Shown here: piece by piece, positions 52,435 to 64,000 of the stretch
How positions within the stretch are numbered: the stretch's first letter is position 1
Layout of the letters: each line of letters begins with the position of its first letter
Source: Anseranas semipalmata
Taxonomy: Eukaryota; Chordata; Aves; Anseriformes; Anseranatidae
Assembly: GCA_013399115.1 (NCBI GenBank)
Contig: VXAA01001494.1
Coordinates: 216,852-280,851 of the forward strand
Reading direction: 5' to 3'
DNA length: 64,000 bases
Notes under the pieces: generated by a model
The model's input: the letters and a program-made list of their open reading frames with translations, nothing else
What the model was told of the DNA's origin: nothing
The model's database searches: none
Translations under genes and position numbers: made by a program

Positions 52435-52786
52435 GGGGCAACCTTATCGCTCTCTACAGGTACCTTAAAGGAGGCTGTAGCGAGGCGGGGATTGGTCTCT
52501 TCTCCCACGCACCCGGTGATAGGACGAGGGGGAATGGGCTAAAGTTGCACCAGGGGAGGTTTAGGTTGGATATTAGGAAAACTTCTTTACTGAAAGGGTT
52601 GTGAGGCATTGGAACAGGCTGCCCAGGGAAGTGGTTGAGTCACCATCCCTGGAGGTATTCAAAAGCCATTTAGATGTAGAGCTTAGTGATACAGTTTAGT
52701 GGAGGACTTGTTAGTGTTAGGTCATAGGTTGGATTAGGTGATCTTGGAGGTCTCTTCCAACCTAAATGATTCTGTGATTCTGTGAT
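52435..52786 (+). mobile_element. CR1 LINE, 3' end
   Basis: This is a typical 5'-truncated CR1. It opens at accttatcgctctctacagg, continues through ggtctcttctccca, ggttgtgaggcattggaaca and ctgcccagggaagtgg, and ends at cttccaacctaaatgattct followed by a gattctgtgat tail. There is no large internal deletion, and it looks less diverged than the copy at 3481-3880, so it is probably younger. It contains only the ORF2 end and 3' UTR. Confidence 0.95.
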
Positions 52787-55700
52787 AGAGAGAAACATTT
52801 TCAACAAACCTGAACATGTCTGTAAAAGAATTCTTGAAAGTGAGAATTACTTTCACCAGAGTCTGAGTTGTAGCCACCAGAATTGTTAACTACTGGTCTC
52901 GAGTCAATAACCATAACAGCCCATTGGCCTCGCGCAACAGGCCCGTGGCCTTATTAATTTTGAAAATAACAATATTCATCTTCCTCAGTATACATGCAAA
53001 GCACTTTACAGAAGTTGTTTGGATCAGTACAGGGGCTGAGATTCAGTTCTAAATTAGATACCCCAGTTTTAATTTTATTTTTTATTATTATTATTATTTT
53101 AGATAAACAGAGCTCTGCCTGAAATTAACTACAGTTGGGAATCAGAGAATCAAAATCTTTACTAACACTGCAGGGAGTGCTCAGCCAAGGCTAAGGGTCT
53201 ACTTTCCTCTCAGACAGAACTACTCCTGGTAACAACACCACAAGTGCAGGATAGATCAGAAAAAGCATAACATGCTTGTGTTTGATAAGCAGATAAAAAA
53301 AAAAGTTTTTCTGATCTTAACGGGAAGTTGTTACAAGGAGTATATATTTGTCTATTCTTTCTTCTACTTATTCATTTTATAGTTAATACGAAGTTCTTTA
53401 TGCAAGAACTTGTTTGAAACCCAGGCTGGGAACTTAAACCCGGACTCAACACACCAGAGCACATTGCACAACACCATTAACAGTCACCGCGAGCTGTATG
53501 CTGCTCTAACTTAGCTCAATGCGCACCTGTAAAGAACTTACAGTTAGGATTACAAAGGTGCAAGAGGAGAATCAAATCTGACCCTATAGCTGTAAACTAA
53601 CAGTTCTCTTTGCTGACATACAAGGCAGAACACAATTATCACCCTTCTCAAAGATGCAGCACTAAATGAAACTAATAAGAATAAAAACACGTTTTGTCAT
53701 GAAAGATCAGCAGATAATACTTGGAATACACCAGAAATCAAATGTATATAAAGCCACTGTATGATTTTATAGACATTTCACAGGTTAAAATTTAACTTTT
53801 AAATGAGGAGGGCATCAAGATTACTTCCTGGGTATAGTGGAGAAAGGCTGTTTAAAGAATAAGTAATCCATAGTATCTATAAGTGAACAAAAAAAATGGG
53901 ACTATTTATCCTTGTAGTGTGCACAGTCATATAGTTATCTTGTGCGTAAGGTTTGGGGGGTTTCTTTGGTATTTCTTTCCATTCTGTTTTTATTCTATGC
54001 ACACACAGGTTTCCTAGATTTTTTTTTTTTCCTCCTCTTTCTCTTTTTAAAAAAGATCATCGGAACCTTAATCCTCCATCCTTCAGCAAGAGCACCTTAT
54101 TGCTCTTTGGAGAGCGTGCTTTCAGACATAAGATTCTTTTCCTCCGTCCGTTACAAATTAATTATCAGAATCTTGTAACTCGGAAAAGTTCAGAAAGAAT
54201 ATAAATTCCTCAAAACTTCACTCACACAGGAGTTTTCAGTACAGCTGCAGAAAGGCTAGGCTTTTCACCAGTACTTGCCTACCATAAGATCACAAACTTA
54301 ACAAGTAGCAACATAAAATTGAAAGAAATGGATTGATATCCCAATTAATTTACAGTTCCTAATCTACAGTTTAGTGAACCTGACCAAAAATACAAGAAAC
54401 TTCATAGCAACTGAATGAGCCTCTTTTGCTATGCTAAATATTCCGAAAGCAATTTTATATACCTATAGCTTTTAATATGGCTACAACCCTACTTGGATAA
54501 AAAGCAAAATGTGAACTATCAACTGCCACAGGTGTATTCACCTCATTCTGATGTTTCATTCAGCTTGTCTCTTCTCCACGCAATGTTTGAGCACTGGAGA
54601 GAAAGCTTCTAAGTCACAGCTTCTAGGAGAGCAATCATATCATTTGATATGAATACAAATACTGAAGATGCACACAAGTTCACCGTTCAGAGTCTGATTC
54701 AAAAACAACAGGGCAAGCCGGAACTGAGTGCTGGCATTGAGATCCACTCATCTTTAATCATTTTACCCATTCAACCTATTGTATGGGAATAAGACTAACC
54801 CATAACCTCATCTTCTTAGAGCAGCATTTCATATACTCCAGCGTGTTGTAAGAAACTTGACCATACATAACTGGACTGACACCTACCAACCCTACATCCA
54901 CCTCATAAGCCTCATGCAGGAGGCTGCAAACAGCCTTCAGCTCTCCTGCTTAAAAGAGGAGGAAGGAAGAAAGGAAATAACCATCTTTGGCAGCTCCTCA
55001 TCAAGAAACAGGGAAGCAAACGGCAAGACTTACACTCCCTAGAAACGTTAGGAGGAAATTAACGACTTCTGGGTTTTCTCGCAACCAAACAGATAACCAT
55101 GGCTGCTTTATTATACATCTGTGATTAAACACAATAGAATTTCCAAAGCCATATTTTAAAAGGTTGAAAATACTTTGCTTCATGACTGAAAACTCTGGAG
55201 ACAATTTCCACAAGAGAACATACTGGCAAAGCTTCTGTCGAAAGTGCCAAATCTAAACAATTCCTCATATTGAGACAAATTTTCTCCAAGCACACGCTGA
55301 GTCAACAGTGGAACTTCAGAGATTCCTGGGGACACAGACAGCTTCCCTTAACACATGCAACCTGTGCACTTGAAACACTTACAGAAACCTTTATCATATA
55401 TTTGTATTTTGACCTGAGATACACTCATCTATTACAGCAGGAAATAAAAGCCTGCATCTCACAGACATTCCTGCCATAGCACAGTACCACCCTGCACAGG
55501 ATTTATCAGCTCTGTAGAAAGACTCCAGGGTGTGATTCTCACTGGAAACACCAGCTCTCAGTTGATCCACATTTCTGAATATCAAGTACAGTTATAAGCA
55601 ATGTATGTTTATCAGGCAGGACATTTCAGAGGCTTCTTTTTGGAGACTAAGATTCTTCAGCACGCCACTACCACACGCTGTAAGCACTGACACATACCCC

Positions 55701-58439
55701 GCATCTGACACAAAGCAGGAAATCCCAAGAAGGGCTCTGAAAATGACACCGAGAAGGACAGCTCGCCTTAGCCCTGCTCACAGCAGCACATGTGAACCTC
55801 CAGAGCCCCGATGGAAGAGCAGTAAGCGTCTGCCAGCAAACGCTGCTCCCAGACTGAAAAAGTGCTGTGGGTACGGTTACGTCCCTGCTCTTGTAATGGC
55901 TAACCATACCCTCATGGGAGGGCGAACAGGTGCTGCCCATTAGATTGATGCAAGTAGTCCATTAAGTAGTTGAAAAATGTTAATTCTGCCTCTTGTGCTG
56001 GTACTATGAATGGCAAGAAATGGGCACTTGGTCTATAATCAGTGCTCAGCTGCAGGTGGGGGGCAGCTAGAGGAGCAGAAGGAGTGGGGAGAAAGGGAGG
56101 GAGAGCCAGAGAGAGCATATTAGCAACTTGGTACCAGCTAACAACTCAGACTTGTTACACTTGATTAACACATTTTAGTTAAAAAAAAAAAATCAAAAAT
56201 AAAAAAAGAATGAGTGTTTTTATTCACAGATGTTAAGATGACATAAATTAGAATTAGAGATTAAATAAACTGTAGATGAATAAATTATTCCCACAGAATT
56301 GTGTTTTTTTTTCCCCTTCAGGGAAAAAATAGGCTACAGATTAGAAGCAAACATTTTCCAATTGATTGAGCTTTGTTAATTTTGCTATGTAACGTTTCAC
56401 TCAAAAGCTCCATTTCTGTAGAAATACCAATGTTACATATCCTTGGTTTATTATGCATGCATACATTTGTATATATTTATCTCCTCCCCTCTTTTTTAGC
56501 TGAGAGCTGGGAAAGTTGCATGCTGGGGTGAAAAAGGGCAGTGAAGGGGGATTTCTTACTGTGAAATAAGAACCTGAAATATTAGAACAGAAAATCACAG
56601 TTTTTGTTCTTAAACTAAGCCTTAGTGTTCTTACATTACTTTCCCCTTTTGAAGTGCAAATATATACATAAGGAAAGGGGAATATATCTGTTTTTAAGAC
56701 AAAACCAGACAAATAATATTGTATTAAATTCATGCCAAAGAATTTGTTACAATAGAAATTTTTAACTGGGAGACTTAAAATCTTATACTATTGCCAAACC
56801 TTGGATTTTTGTTGTCTGGAAGGGGTAACTGCATTCTTATGACAAAGACTTGAAAGATATATCCCTTTAATTTTTTTTTTTCCTACTTCACTTTCACATG
56901 TGTGGAAACTCATTGCTTCTGGAAATGAAGATGCTCTGGTGTCAGCTGTAAAATCTGTATCTCACTTCCTCAGACAAGTGGATATTTATTGACAGGGTGT
57001 GAGAGAGAACGAGAGGAGAGACTGCCTGTCCTGGAGCCAGTAACCTTGGTGAAGATGCAATGTCACAAACACCAAGCCATCATTCTCATAGATGTACAGC
57101 ATATTATTTAAAGGGAAACAAATATCGGCCACTGAATGTCACTGCAAGGACACATCTTCTGCCTCTTAACTAAACTTATCAGTGCTGTGGTTTAATATGG
57201 TACCTTTTTCATCCTCCCCTCAAATTCATCTTACGGAGCAGCTCTTGACACTACCAGAGAGCAGTCAAGACTAAGATTTAGTGACATTTGCTTCAAACAG
57301 AACTAGATTTATTGACATTTGTTGCCTGCTTCTTTTCTCAGTAACCACACACAGGATTAATTTTAACCATTTCTTAAACTGTGAAAAACTGCATACTTAA
57401 AGTAAACAAGGTTGAGATGCCTAAATTAGTGTTACTTGCCTATTTGCACTTTTAATTAAAGGACCAGAGCTTTAATCGCAAGGCCTTAAACATGCAGGCA
57501 AGGTTTTGCTGGAAGTTGGATGAAAAAGGCACACATCACTCCCTTTTCAAAATGAACTCTCTTCCCATAGGGAGGGCAGGATTTATATCTCAATGGTTTA
57601 TGCAAGCGTGTGATTATCAACTGTACGTGAAAATATTGGAGGTGGAAAAAAAAAAAGCCTCATCTTTAATATCTACTTCGGTAGTGAAATATCACCGTAC
57701 TAATTCAGTCTTTATTTATTACCATGACCTGTACCTCATGTTAACTTCTAAACCTCAAATTAATACACCCTTTATACTTCTACTTTTCTACAGAAATTGT
57801 ATATTAGTGGCTAAGTAACAGAAATTTGTTTCTCCGAGGATACCTAAATATCTTGCTGATAAACCCCACAAATTATATGAATTGATTGAATTCTTGCTTT
57901 TCAAATCTAGAAGTGACACTCAGAACTGAACAGCACAATAATGTAAATTCTTTAGCTCATATACAGTATCGACACAGCCATCTCCTACTAACATAGAAAA
58001 ACCACTTATATCCATATTTTAAAAGGATAGACAGATGAATATACTCTCTTGACTCTCCTAATGTTAGGCAGAAGTACGAACTTACAGTGTTCTGTAAAAG
58101 ATTAACTACTAAATGAAAAAGAACTGCTGGATGTAAATTTAAAAGTCCAAAAACACCCAAGAGGCATAACTATAATTATTGCTCAGGGAAGCTGTTTAAG
58201 ACTAAAAATACATTTCCATTAACAACCAAAATTAGTTTTCATTGCCTTTTTCTCAAGTTTTCAGTGAATAACCTTTGATGATAGCACATGATAATGATTC
58301 ATTAGAAAAAAAAAACTAATTTGTATTTCAGAAGTATACATATTTAAAAAAAAGTCAGAAATCATACCAATGAAAATCAAATGCCAGAAGATGCAAAGGA
58401 CAGTTTGGGGATGAATAATATTCCACATAAGAGACTTAC
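52787..58439. other. Unique AT-rich non-coding DNA
   Basis: No gene is supported. The 55.6-55.95 kb part is relatively GC-rich and gives a 112-codon plus-strand frame with an antisense frame of 90 codons; neither has a motif. An ATT repeat lies at 53080-53100. Confidence 0.5.
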
Positions 58440-58473
58440 CGTCAGAGTACATCTTGTACTTGTGCATAGAGTT
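58440..58473 (-). other. Microexon-like segment, weak
   Basis: On the minus strand an acceptor (atcattcttctgtag) is followed by 34 bases and a consensus gtaagt donor. One open reading is NSMHKYKMYSD plus a split codon. At 34 bases an open frame carries almost no statistical weight, so the case rests on the donor. It shares the strand of the 36802-36931 candidate, but its exit phase (1) does not match that exon's entry phase (2), so at least one intervening exon would be needed. Confidence 0.12.
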
Positions 58474-61400
58474 CTACAGAAGAATGATATTAAGATGTAT
58501 TAATCAAAATAATTAATGCTTAGTTTTACAAGATATAAAGTCCTCCAATTTGTGTCTATTTACTCAGTGTTACCCAAAGCACAATTGGTGGGAAAAGCAC
58601 CACTGAGTACAAAAGAGCCATAAAACGCGTCTGCAAGCTACAGAGCAGACACACATCAACGTAAAAAAGTTGGATGACAAAATGCAGGTTTTTACAGAAT
58701 TTCTACATGCCAGGAAAATACACTTTAGTTTATAGGAAAAGGCTACAGTGTATCCTTATAACAATATAAATCTCCAGAACCCTTGTGATGATATCTAATT
58801 TACGCGGCTGTCACTGGAAAATGTGGTGTAGTGAATTATACACAATACTAAGCTTAATTATGAACAGTACCCTAGAAATCTTGATTAGAAATCATTTGCT
58901 CACTACACTCAGAGTCTGTAAAAACAATGACGAATTTATATAGCATATTGCAATTCCAAATAAATTATTCCTAGAAAATCAAAAGGAAGGTATAGATTAA
59001 ATACAAAATTATTTCTTAGGATCAATGCCAGATTTTAAGCACACTATCAAATACAGAGTAAAAATATCACTGTAGAAAATGTTTTACATAAAAATAGCTA
59101 CTTAGCATTCACATCAATTATTTTCATCTACAGAAGTAGGCGTTTATAAACTAAGGGCCAGATCCCAATATACAATACAGAAACGCATGTCTTTCATTAG
59201 AGAACCTACAACAGAAACTCTCGGCTACATTACTGCTCCCACCACCACCACACCACTCGAGCTACTGCAGCACGGGTTTCCAGAAGGACGTTGCCACCGG
59301 GGTGAGACTGGTTTCCCAGCACAGTTCACAAACTCCCAGAACAGCCTTGTTTTCAGCAGGTAAACACTCAGTACACTTCTAGCATGGGTTCTCTTACAGC
59401 TTCTCAAGAAGTGCACCCAAATTGCAGCTATGTTTGTCAAATCTCAGGACTTCCATTTCCCTTGCTGTAAAAAGTACACTCAATACTACCACAGTGTGTT
59501 GTAAAACTAAATCCAGTAAGGTTTGAAGTGGTCACGTGATGATTACATGAAAGACAGCCTATGACAAATACTCATTTCTAACGTTAACATTGCCTCATCT
59601 CAACTGCACAGCAAATGGAAATAAAATATGAAATTATAAAGACTTGCATCTTTTTATATAAAGGAAAAATTCAACATCAATATCATGAAGAGTTCAACGT
59701 TTTCCCCTAGAGAAGTCCAGTCACTACCAGCAAAACCCTCTTTCAGGTGAAGAGACCTCCTGATATACACTGTTTTATTTCAGAGAAAGACCTTATATGT
59801 AGAAAGAGATTAAATAAATCATGATTACAACAGTAAACACGTAAATTCTGATCAATAAGTACTTGCCTCCCCCTCCCCCCCAACACTAACAGCTGCAATA
59901 AAGCTTTAAATGTAAAGCTGAGCACAACCAGCCATAAAAGTATGTAAAATAAATGAGGATAACATAATGAGGGAATCCAACATTCATCTCATAAATATAA
60001 CATAACGACCACAACTAAAATGTCAGAGAATCTAATAAATCAATATGGTAGGACAGAGCTATCTTTACGCTTAGCATACATAAAAATATATTTACATGCA
60101 GGCTTTTCTACTTTTTATTTTTTTAAACCAAAGATTAAACAAGAAAAAATAAGAAACTTAACTCCTTATTCACTCCATTATTCAGAATTTCATGCTACTT
60201 TTATTTTAGTTTTCTACCAACTGTAAGAGGGCATCCAACATTTTCCCCATAAAATAACAAATCAGGTGACAGTATTAACAAGTATATAAAGTAAAACGAA
60301 AGCATGCATTCAGAGCTTTGAATGGATACTCGTAGCGATACTGTTTGGAAAGATACCTCCAAGCAGGTGGAGAATCTTGTATAAACCACAAATTGTTCAA
60401 AAATGCAGACTTTTTTTTTTTAAAAGCAATTAAAGAGGGAGCGCATTTTCTTAATAACATCAGAGAATTGGTATCAAGTATTTAACAGCAGGTTACATAG
60501 GTAAATTCCTGGTGCTGCAATACTAAATCCACTTTAGCTGCCGTTTTTAAAACATCAAGATATATGTACGCACAACAGCTACAATAAGCTTGTTAGCACT
60601 TCAAAGACTAATAAAGCATGTAAACCACAAATAGCCCATAATACTATAGCATATTACAGTACATGCTAATCAAAATCTGTTATAAGTCTCAGAACTGGAT
60701 TTTTACTCTTTTGCATTTCCTTACCACATTGTTCCACCACTCATGGCACCACGGTGGAAGCAAATGTTGGTAATTCCATTAATAGGCACAAGATGGCATT
60801 AAAACAGCTGATACAAGAAGACAGGTCAACCTTTTTATCCTTGGTTCACTTCCACCACTTATGGCTATCAATATGGAAGCAGAAGCCTTTCCACTTGCTT
60901 GGATACCAGTCTTAAAGTGGATATGTCAGTTGATAATCAAGGTTAGGGACTGTTTATAGAGATACAACCCTGTTTTTACTAGAACGGCTGTGCAAAAAAG
61001 TACACACCATGATACTGCAGCCAATGGCTGTGTTTTCAGTCTCCAATCCACGGGCATTCAAACATGCCTCCCTGAAATAAATTATATCCTAGGTAAATAA
61101 ACAAAATTTCTATACACTTCTTAAAGCTAGGCATCTCAAAAAGCTGAGCAGGAAAGACCTCACTTCCATATTACAGACGCTTAAAAGTCACTAGGTAGAC
61201 TTTTAATCTAAACTAGAGGTTAGTTATTATGGCCAGAATTAAACATTGTCTAAAAACCAACTGCCCGTTGCGTTGCCCCTGTAGGGCTCCCCTGCCATAG
61301 CATGAGTTCTTTTTGCAAGTACTCTGTTGTGCAGTGTCACTTACCATTGCAGCGGAAAGAGGATTAGCTCTGTCAGCAATTTGCGCCTCAGGCTGCCATC

Positions 61401-63146
61401 AGCTACTTCCACAATGCTCAAAATTGGATGTTATCTGTACGATGCAACTATTGAAAATGTTCCAATACATTCTGCTTTACTTATTTGTCGGTGTCTCACT
61501 GGGAAGCATTGCAGTGAACACTTACTCCAATAGTCAGGAAATTAATTACTTATGCTCACTCCTATAGTCCACAAAACAACAATCACCATCACCACCACAT
61601 TTTCCTCTCTTAGCCAACATTTACACTTCTTGACCTGAAGAGTTGTGTAAGTCTTGCCATCTTCTAGACTTTCTTTACATTGCCTTTCTCTTACAGAGAC
61701 CACAATGGAACTATTTAAACATTTAGCAAATTTGCCTTGCAATGAAAACCACTACATACGTTAAGCAACTGTTCTTGAAGTTAGTAAGAGAACCAAATTC
61801 ATCATCATGTATCACAGCATAAGACAGCAATTTACTTCTGAGGATCATCTCATTCCTAAGTGGAAATGACAGAAGCAACTCAGAGACTTTTCAGTAGCAC
61901 CATCTATTAAATAATGTCTCACTTGTTAAGTGGGTCAGTGCAATTAAAATAAGGTACCTTCCTAAGCAGTATGGGGACTAATGCTTTTCCAGCAGACAAA
62001 CAACTTTGCTTCTGATTGTTAATTTATCTACAAGTCTGTACAATATGAACGTAAGTTAATGTAAAGTGTACCTAAATAAAGGAAAATCTCCTTCACTGCA
62101 GGCCACTGTACTCAAAAATAATGACACTGACAATCAAAAATAAGAAACACTGACACGAGACCACTTCACGGAAGACATGAAAGAGGTACCTGCAATGACG
62201 CCTTGGGACTGACATTTTCAGCCAGTTACTGGACTGCTCCTTACACTCACCTATAGCTAATTAGTACTGACATACAAATCAAGTACCTTTATACAAGCGA
62301 ATCTATTGCAACTAAAGTTTATTTTTAAAGTAAGTAACTCAATTACCACAGTAATTGCCTGCGTACCATTGCTTGTGCTTTCTCAAAGAACTTTTTTATG
62401 CTCTAACATCCTCTCATCATCACTAGATTATAAATAATCATCCTAGAAACATATTAGACAATATAAATAAAAGCTAGTCTCAAAGATAGCCTTCCCACTA
62501 GCATAGTTTGCTGACAAATTCATAAACATGAATTTTGACTGATCCAGATTCTAAAACCATTCTCTTTAATTTAGCAATTCATAACATACTTAAGCAAATA
62601 TTGCATTCAAAACCATTTAAAAAAATTACTCTGAGTCGGGAACTAAAGAAGTTATTACTACACCCACTAATAACTTCATTCCTCCATACTTCACCCAATT
62701 TATTTTGTTTTGGCTGAGAACAGGGAAAAGTTTCAAATTTCCATGACAGGAGACAGCAGCCCTTTGAAAAATCTGGTGGCTTCATGGAAATTGTTCTCCT
62801 TCACATTTTTAACAAAAATAGAAGGACTTACTGCTTTTAGGGCCTCCACAGCTCAGATGGCTCAAAACTTTTGGGAAGAGTAATGTTGTTTTCTTTGAAC
62901 CAGCAGTTTAATAGCATTGTTGCTTCTAACAACTGTATCTGCCTGTTTTAATCTCCTGCAATGTGGGCAGTGGGGGGTACAGATCCCGTTTTGTTGTGCC
63001 CCACACCTGTACTACTTCAAACGGCCTGACCTTTTCACCACTCTATCCACTGAAAGCAGTAATGCACAGGACAATGTGACACTTCTGATGAACTCTCCTT
63101 TTGAAAACTGTTCTTCAATTAGAGTCATGACAAAAAAAAAAAAAAA
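58474..63146. other. Unique AT-rich non-coding DNA
   Basis: No gene is supported. A diverged direct repeat occurs at 60732-60762 and 60850-60881. Otherwise I see nothing recognisable. Confidence 0.55.
60732..60881. repeat. Diverged direct repeat of about 31 bp
   Basis: The segments 60732-60762 and 60850-60881 share ttccaccact at the start and tggaagca at the end, with differences in the middle, 118 bases apart. The first copy also has a small inverted repeat, ttccacc/ggtggaa. Confidence 0.55.
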
Positions 63147-63163
63147 NNNNNNNNNNNNNNNNN
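63147..63163. other. Assembly gap, 17 N
   Basis: Seventeen N interrupt an A tract (A15 before, A6 after), a typical homopolymer-related gap. Confidence 1.
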
Positions 63164-64000
63164 AAAAAACCACCACCTGCATATTATTCCTGCTAGATCT
63201 AGTCCTTACATCAGTGCAAAAGACTATCTAAAGCAAAAGGCATTTATTTTTGCATATTAAGTCTCGATTTCCAAACACCCCAAACTAAACAGTATATTTG
63301 AAAACATAAATCCTCTGTATTTAAGGGAGTGGAAATACAGAGCTTTACACTTGATCCATGCATAGAGTAACGATGGTATTAAATGCATAGGTCTTGACAA
63401 ATGTGCAAGTTACAAGGCTTCAGAAATTAAAGTGCTACCATATGAAAAACAATCCTTAAAATATATTTTGATCTTACATTGAATAAACATTTGCAAATTC
63501 ATAAGACAATCATGCCTATTAACCAAGCTGATCTGGTCTACAAGAACTCTAGTCTCATTTGGACATTTTAGGCATAGTATATATTCTATGATCTTCTTGT
63601 AGAGAATTACTATAAAAACAACCTGAAGTCACATTTTTTATACAGAGGCAGCATTCCTGAAGAACACGCATTTACATGTCTTGTTCTCTCCATAATTGGT
63701 TCTCTAGTACACAGATGATCTACTAACATAAAATCAGATGACCTTACATGAGGGTAAGAGCTTGGTACTGAGTCTAACCTTTTAATACACTGCACTTTTA
63801 TAAATACTTTCTTAAATATACACATGCTTTTCTCCTCATTTTTCTTTATTTTATATAGTTGGTTTTTTTAGACATTTTCCTTTAAGTCTTTCTCACCTAC
63901 CTACTATAAAGAGTTTTCCGTATGATCTCAGCAACCATAATCAGATTAGATTAGAGATGACACGAAAAGCTGTAACTATAAATTAACATGCTAGACAGTA
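63164..64000. other. Unique AT-rich non-coding DNA
   Basis: No gene or repeat is recognisable up to the end of the window. Confidence 0.55.

Noticed and set aside
55605..55943. 112-codon plus-strand frame in GC-richer DNA
   Set aside because: GC-rich DNA lowers stop frequency. The antisense strand is equally open, and no domain is seen.
1..64000. CRISPR arrays, operons, phage or plasmid functions
   Set aside because: No regularly spaced direct repeats, no dense coding and no ribosome-binding sites. The CR1, LTR and SINE content shows vertebrate nuclear DNA.

Overview
The window looks like a piece of a bird nuclear genome. The clearest evidence is three 3' fragments of the avian LINE CR1, one of them interrupted by an avian-type endogenous retrovirus LTR, plus decayed copies of an older amniote tRNA-derived SINE (MIR/CORE-like). 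The background is AT-rich and full of A/T homopolymers. There is no operon-like gene packing, and several short and one long run of N mark it as a draft assembly. I cannot name the species. The LTR type and the age mix fit a neognath bird, but that is inference.

No complete protein-coding gene can be supported. Most open frames are under 110 codons, begin at arbitrary ATGs and show no family signature. The two longest entries around 34.2-34.9 kb are open only because they run through an N gap. The window is best read as intergenic sequence or long intron. A few segments have exon-like architecture (acceptor, open frame, consensus donor). The best is 36802-36931 on the minus strand; others at 43482-43579 (+), 28655-28750 (+) and 58440-58473 (-) are weaker. 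They lie on both strands, so at least some must be chance.

Layout: 1-3480 unique AT-rich DNA; 3481-3880 a CR1 3' fragment with an internal deletion; 3881-12919 unique DNA with a T-tract assembly problem (5486-5577), a G-quadruplex motif (7679-7701) and a small CpG-rich patch (about 8690-8840); 12920-13000 a striking hairpin; 13001-33939 unique DNA with a SINE relic (16308-16395), G-quadruplex motifs and simple repeats; 33940-35130 a CR1 copy split by an LTR flanked by a 5-bp duplication; 35131-52434 unique DNA with the best exon candidate and a split SINE relic (38547-39065); 52435-52786 a third CR1 3' end; 52787-64000 unique DNA with a 17-base gap.

No new biological system was recognised. 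The most informative observations are the nested CR1/LTR insertion with its target-site duplication, the 81-bp hairpin (a pre-miRNA-like or MITE-like candidate), the ancient SINE relics and the exon-like segments, all of which can be tested by alignment or RNA data.
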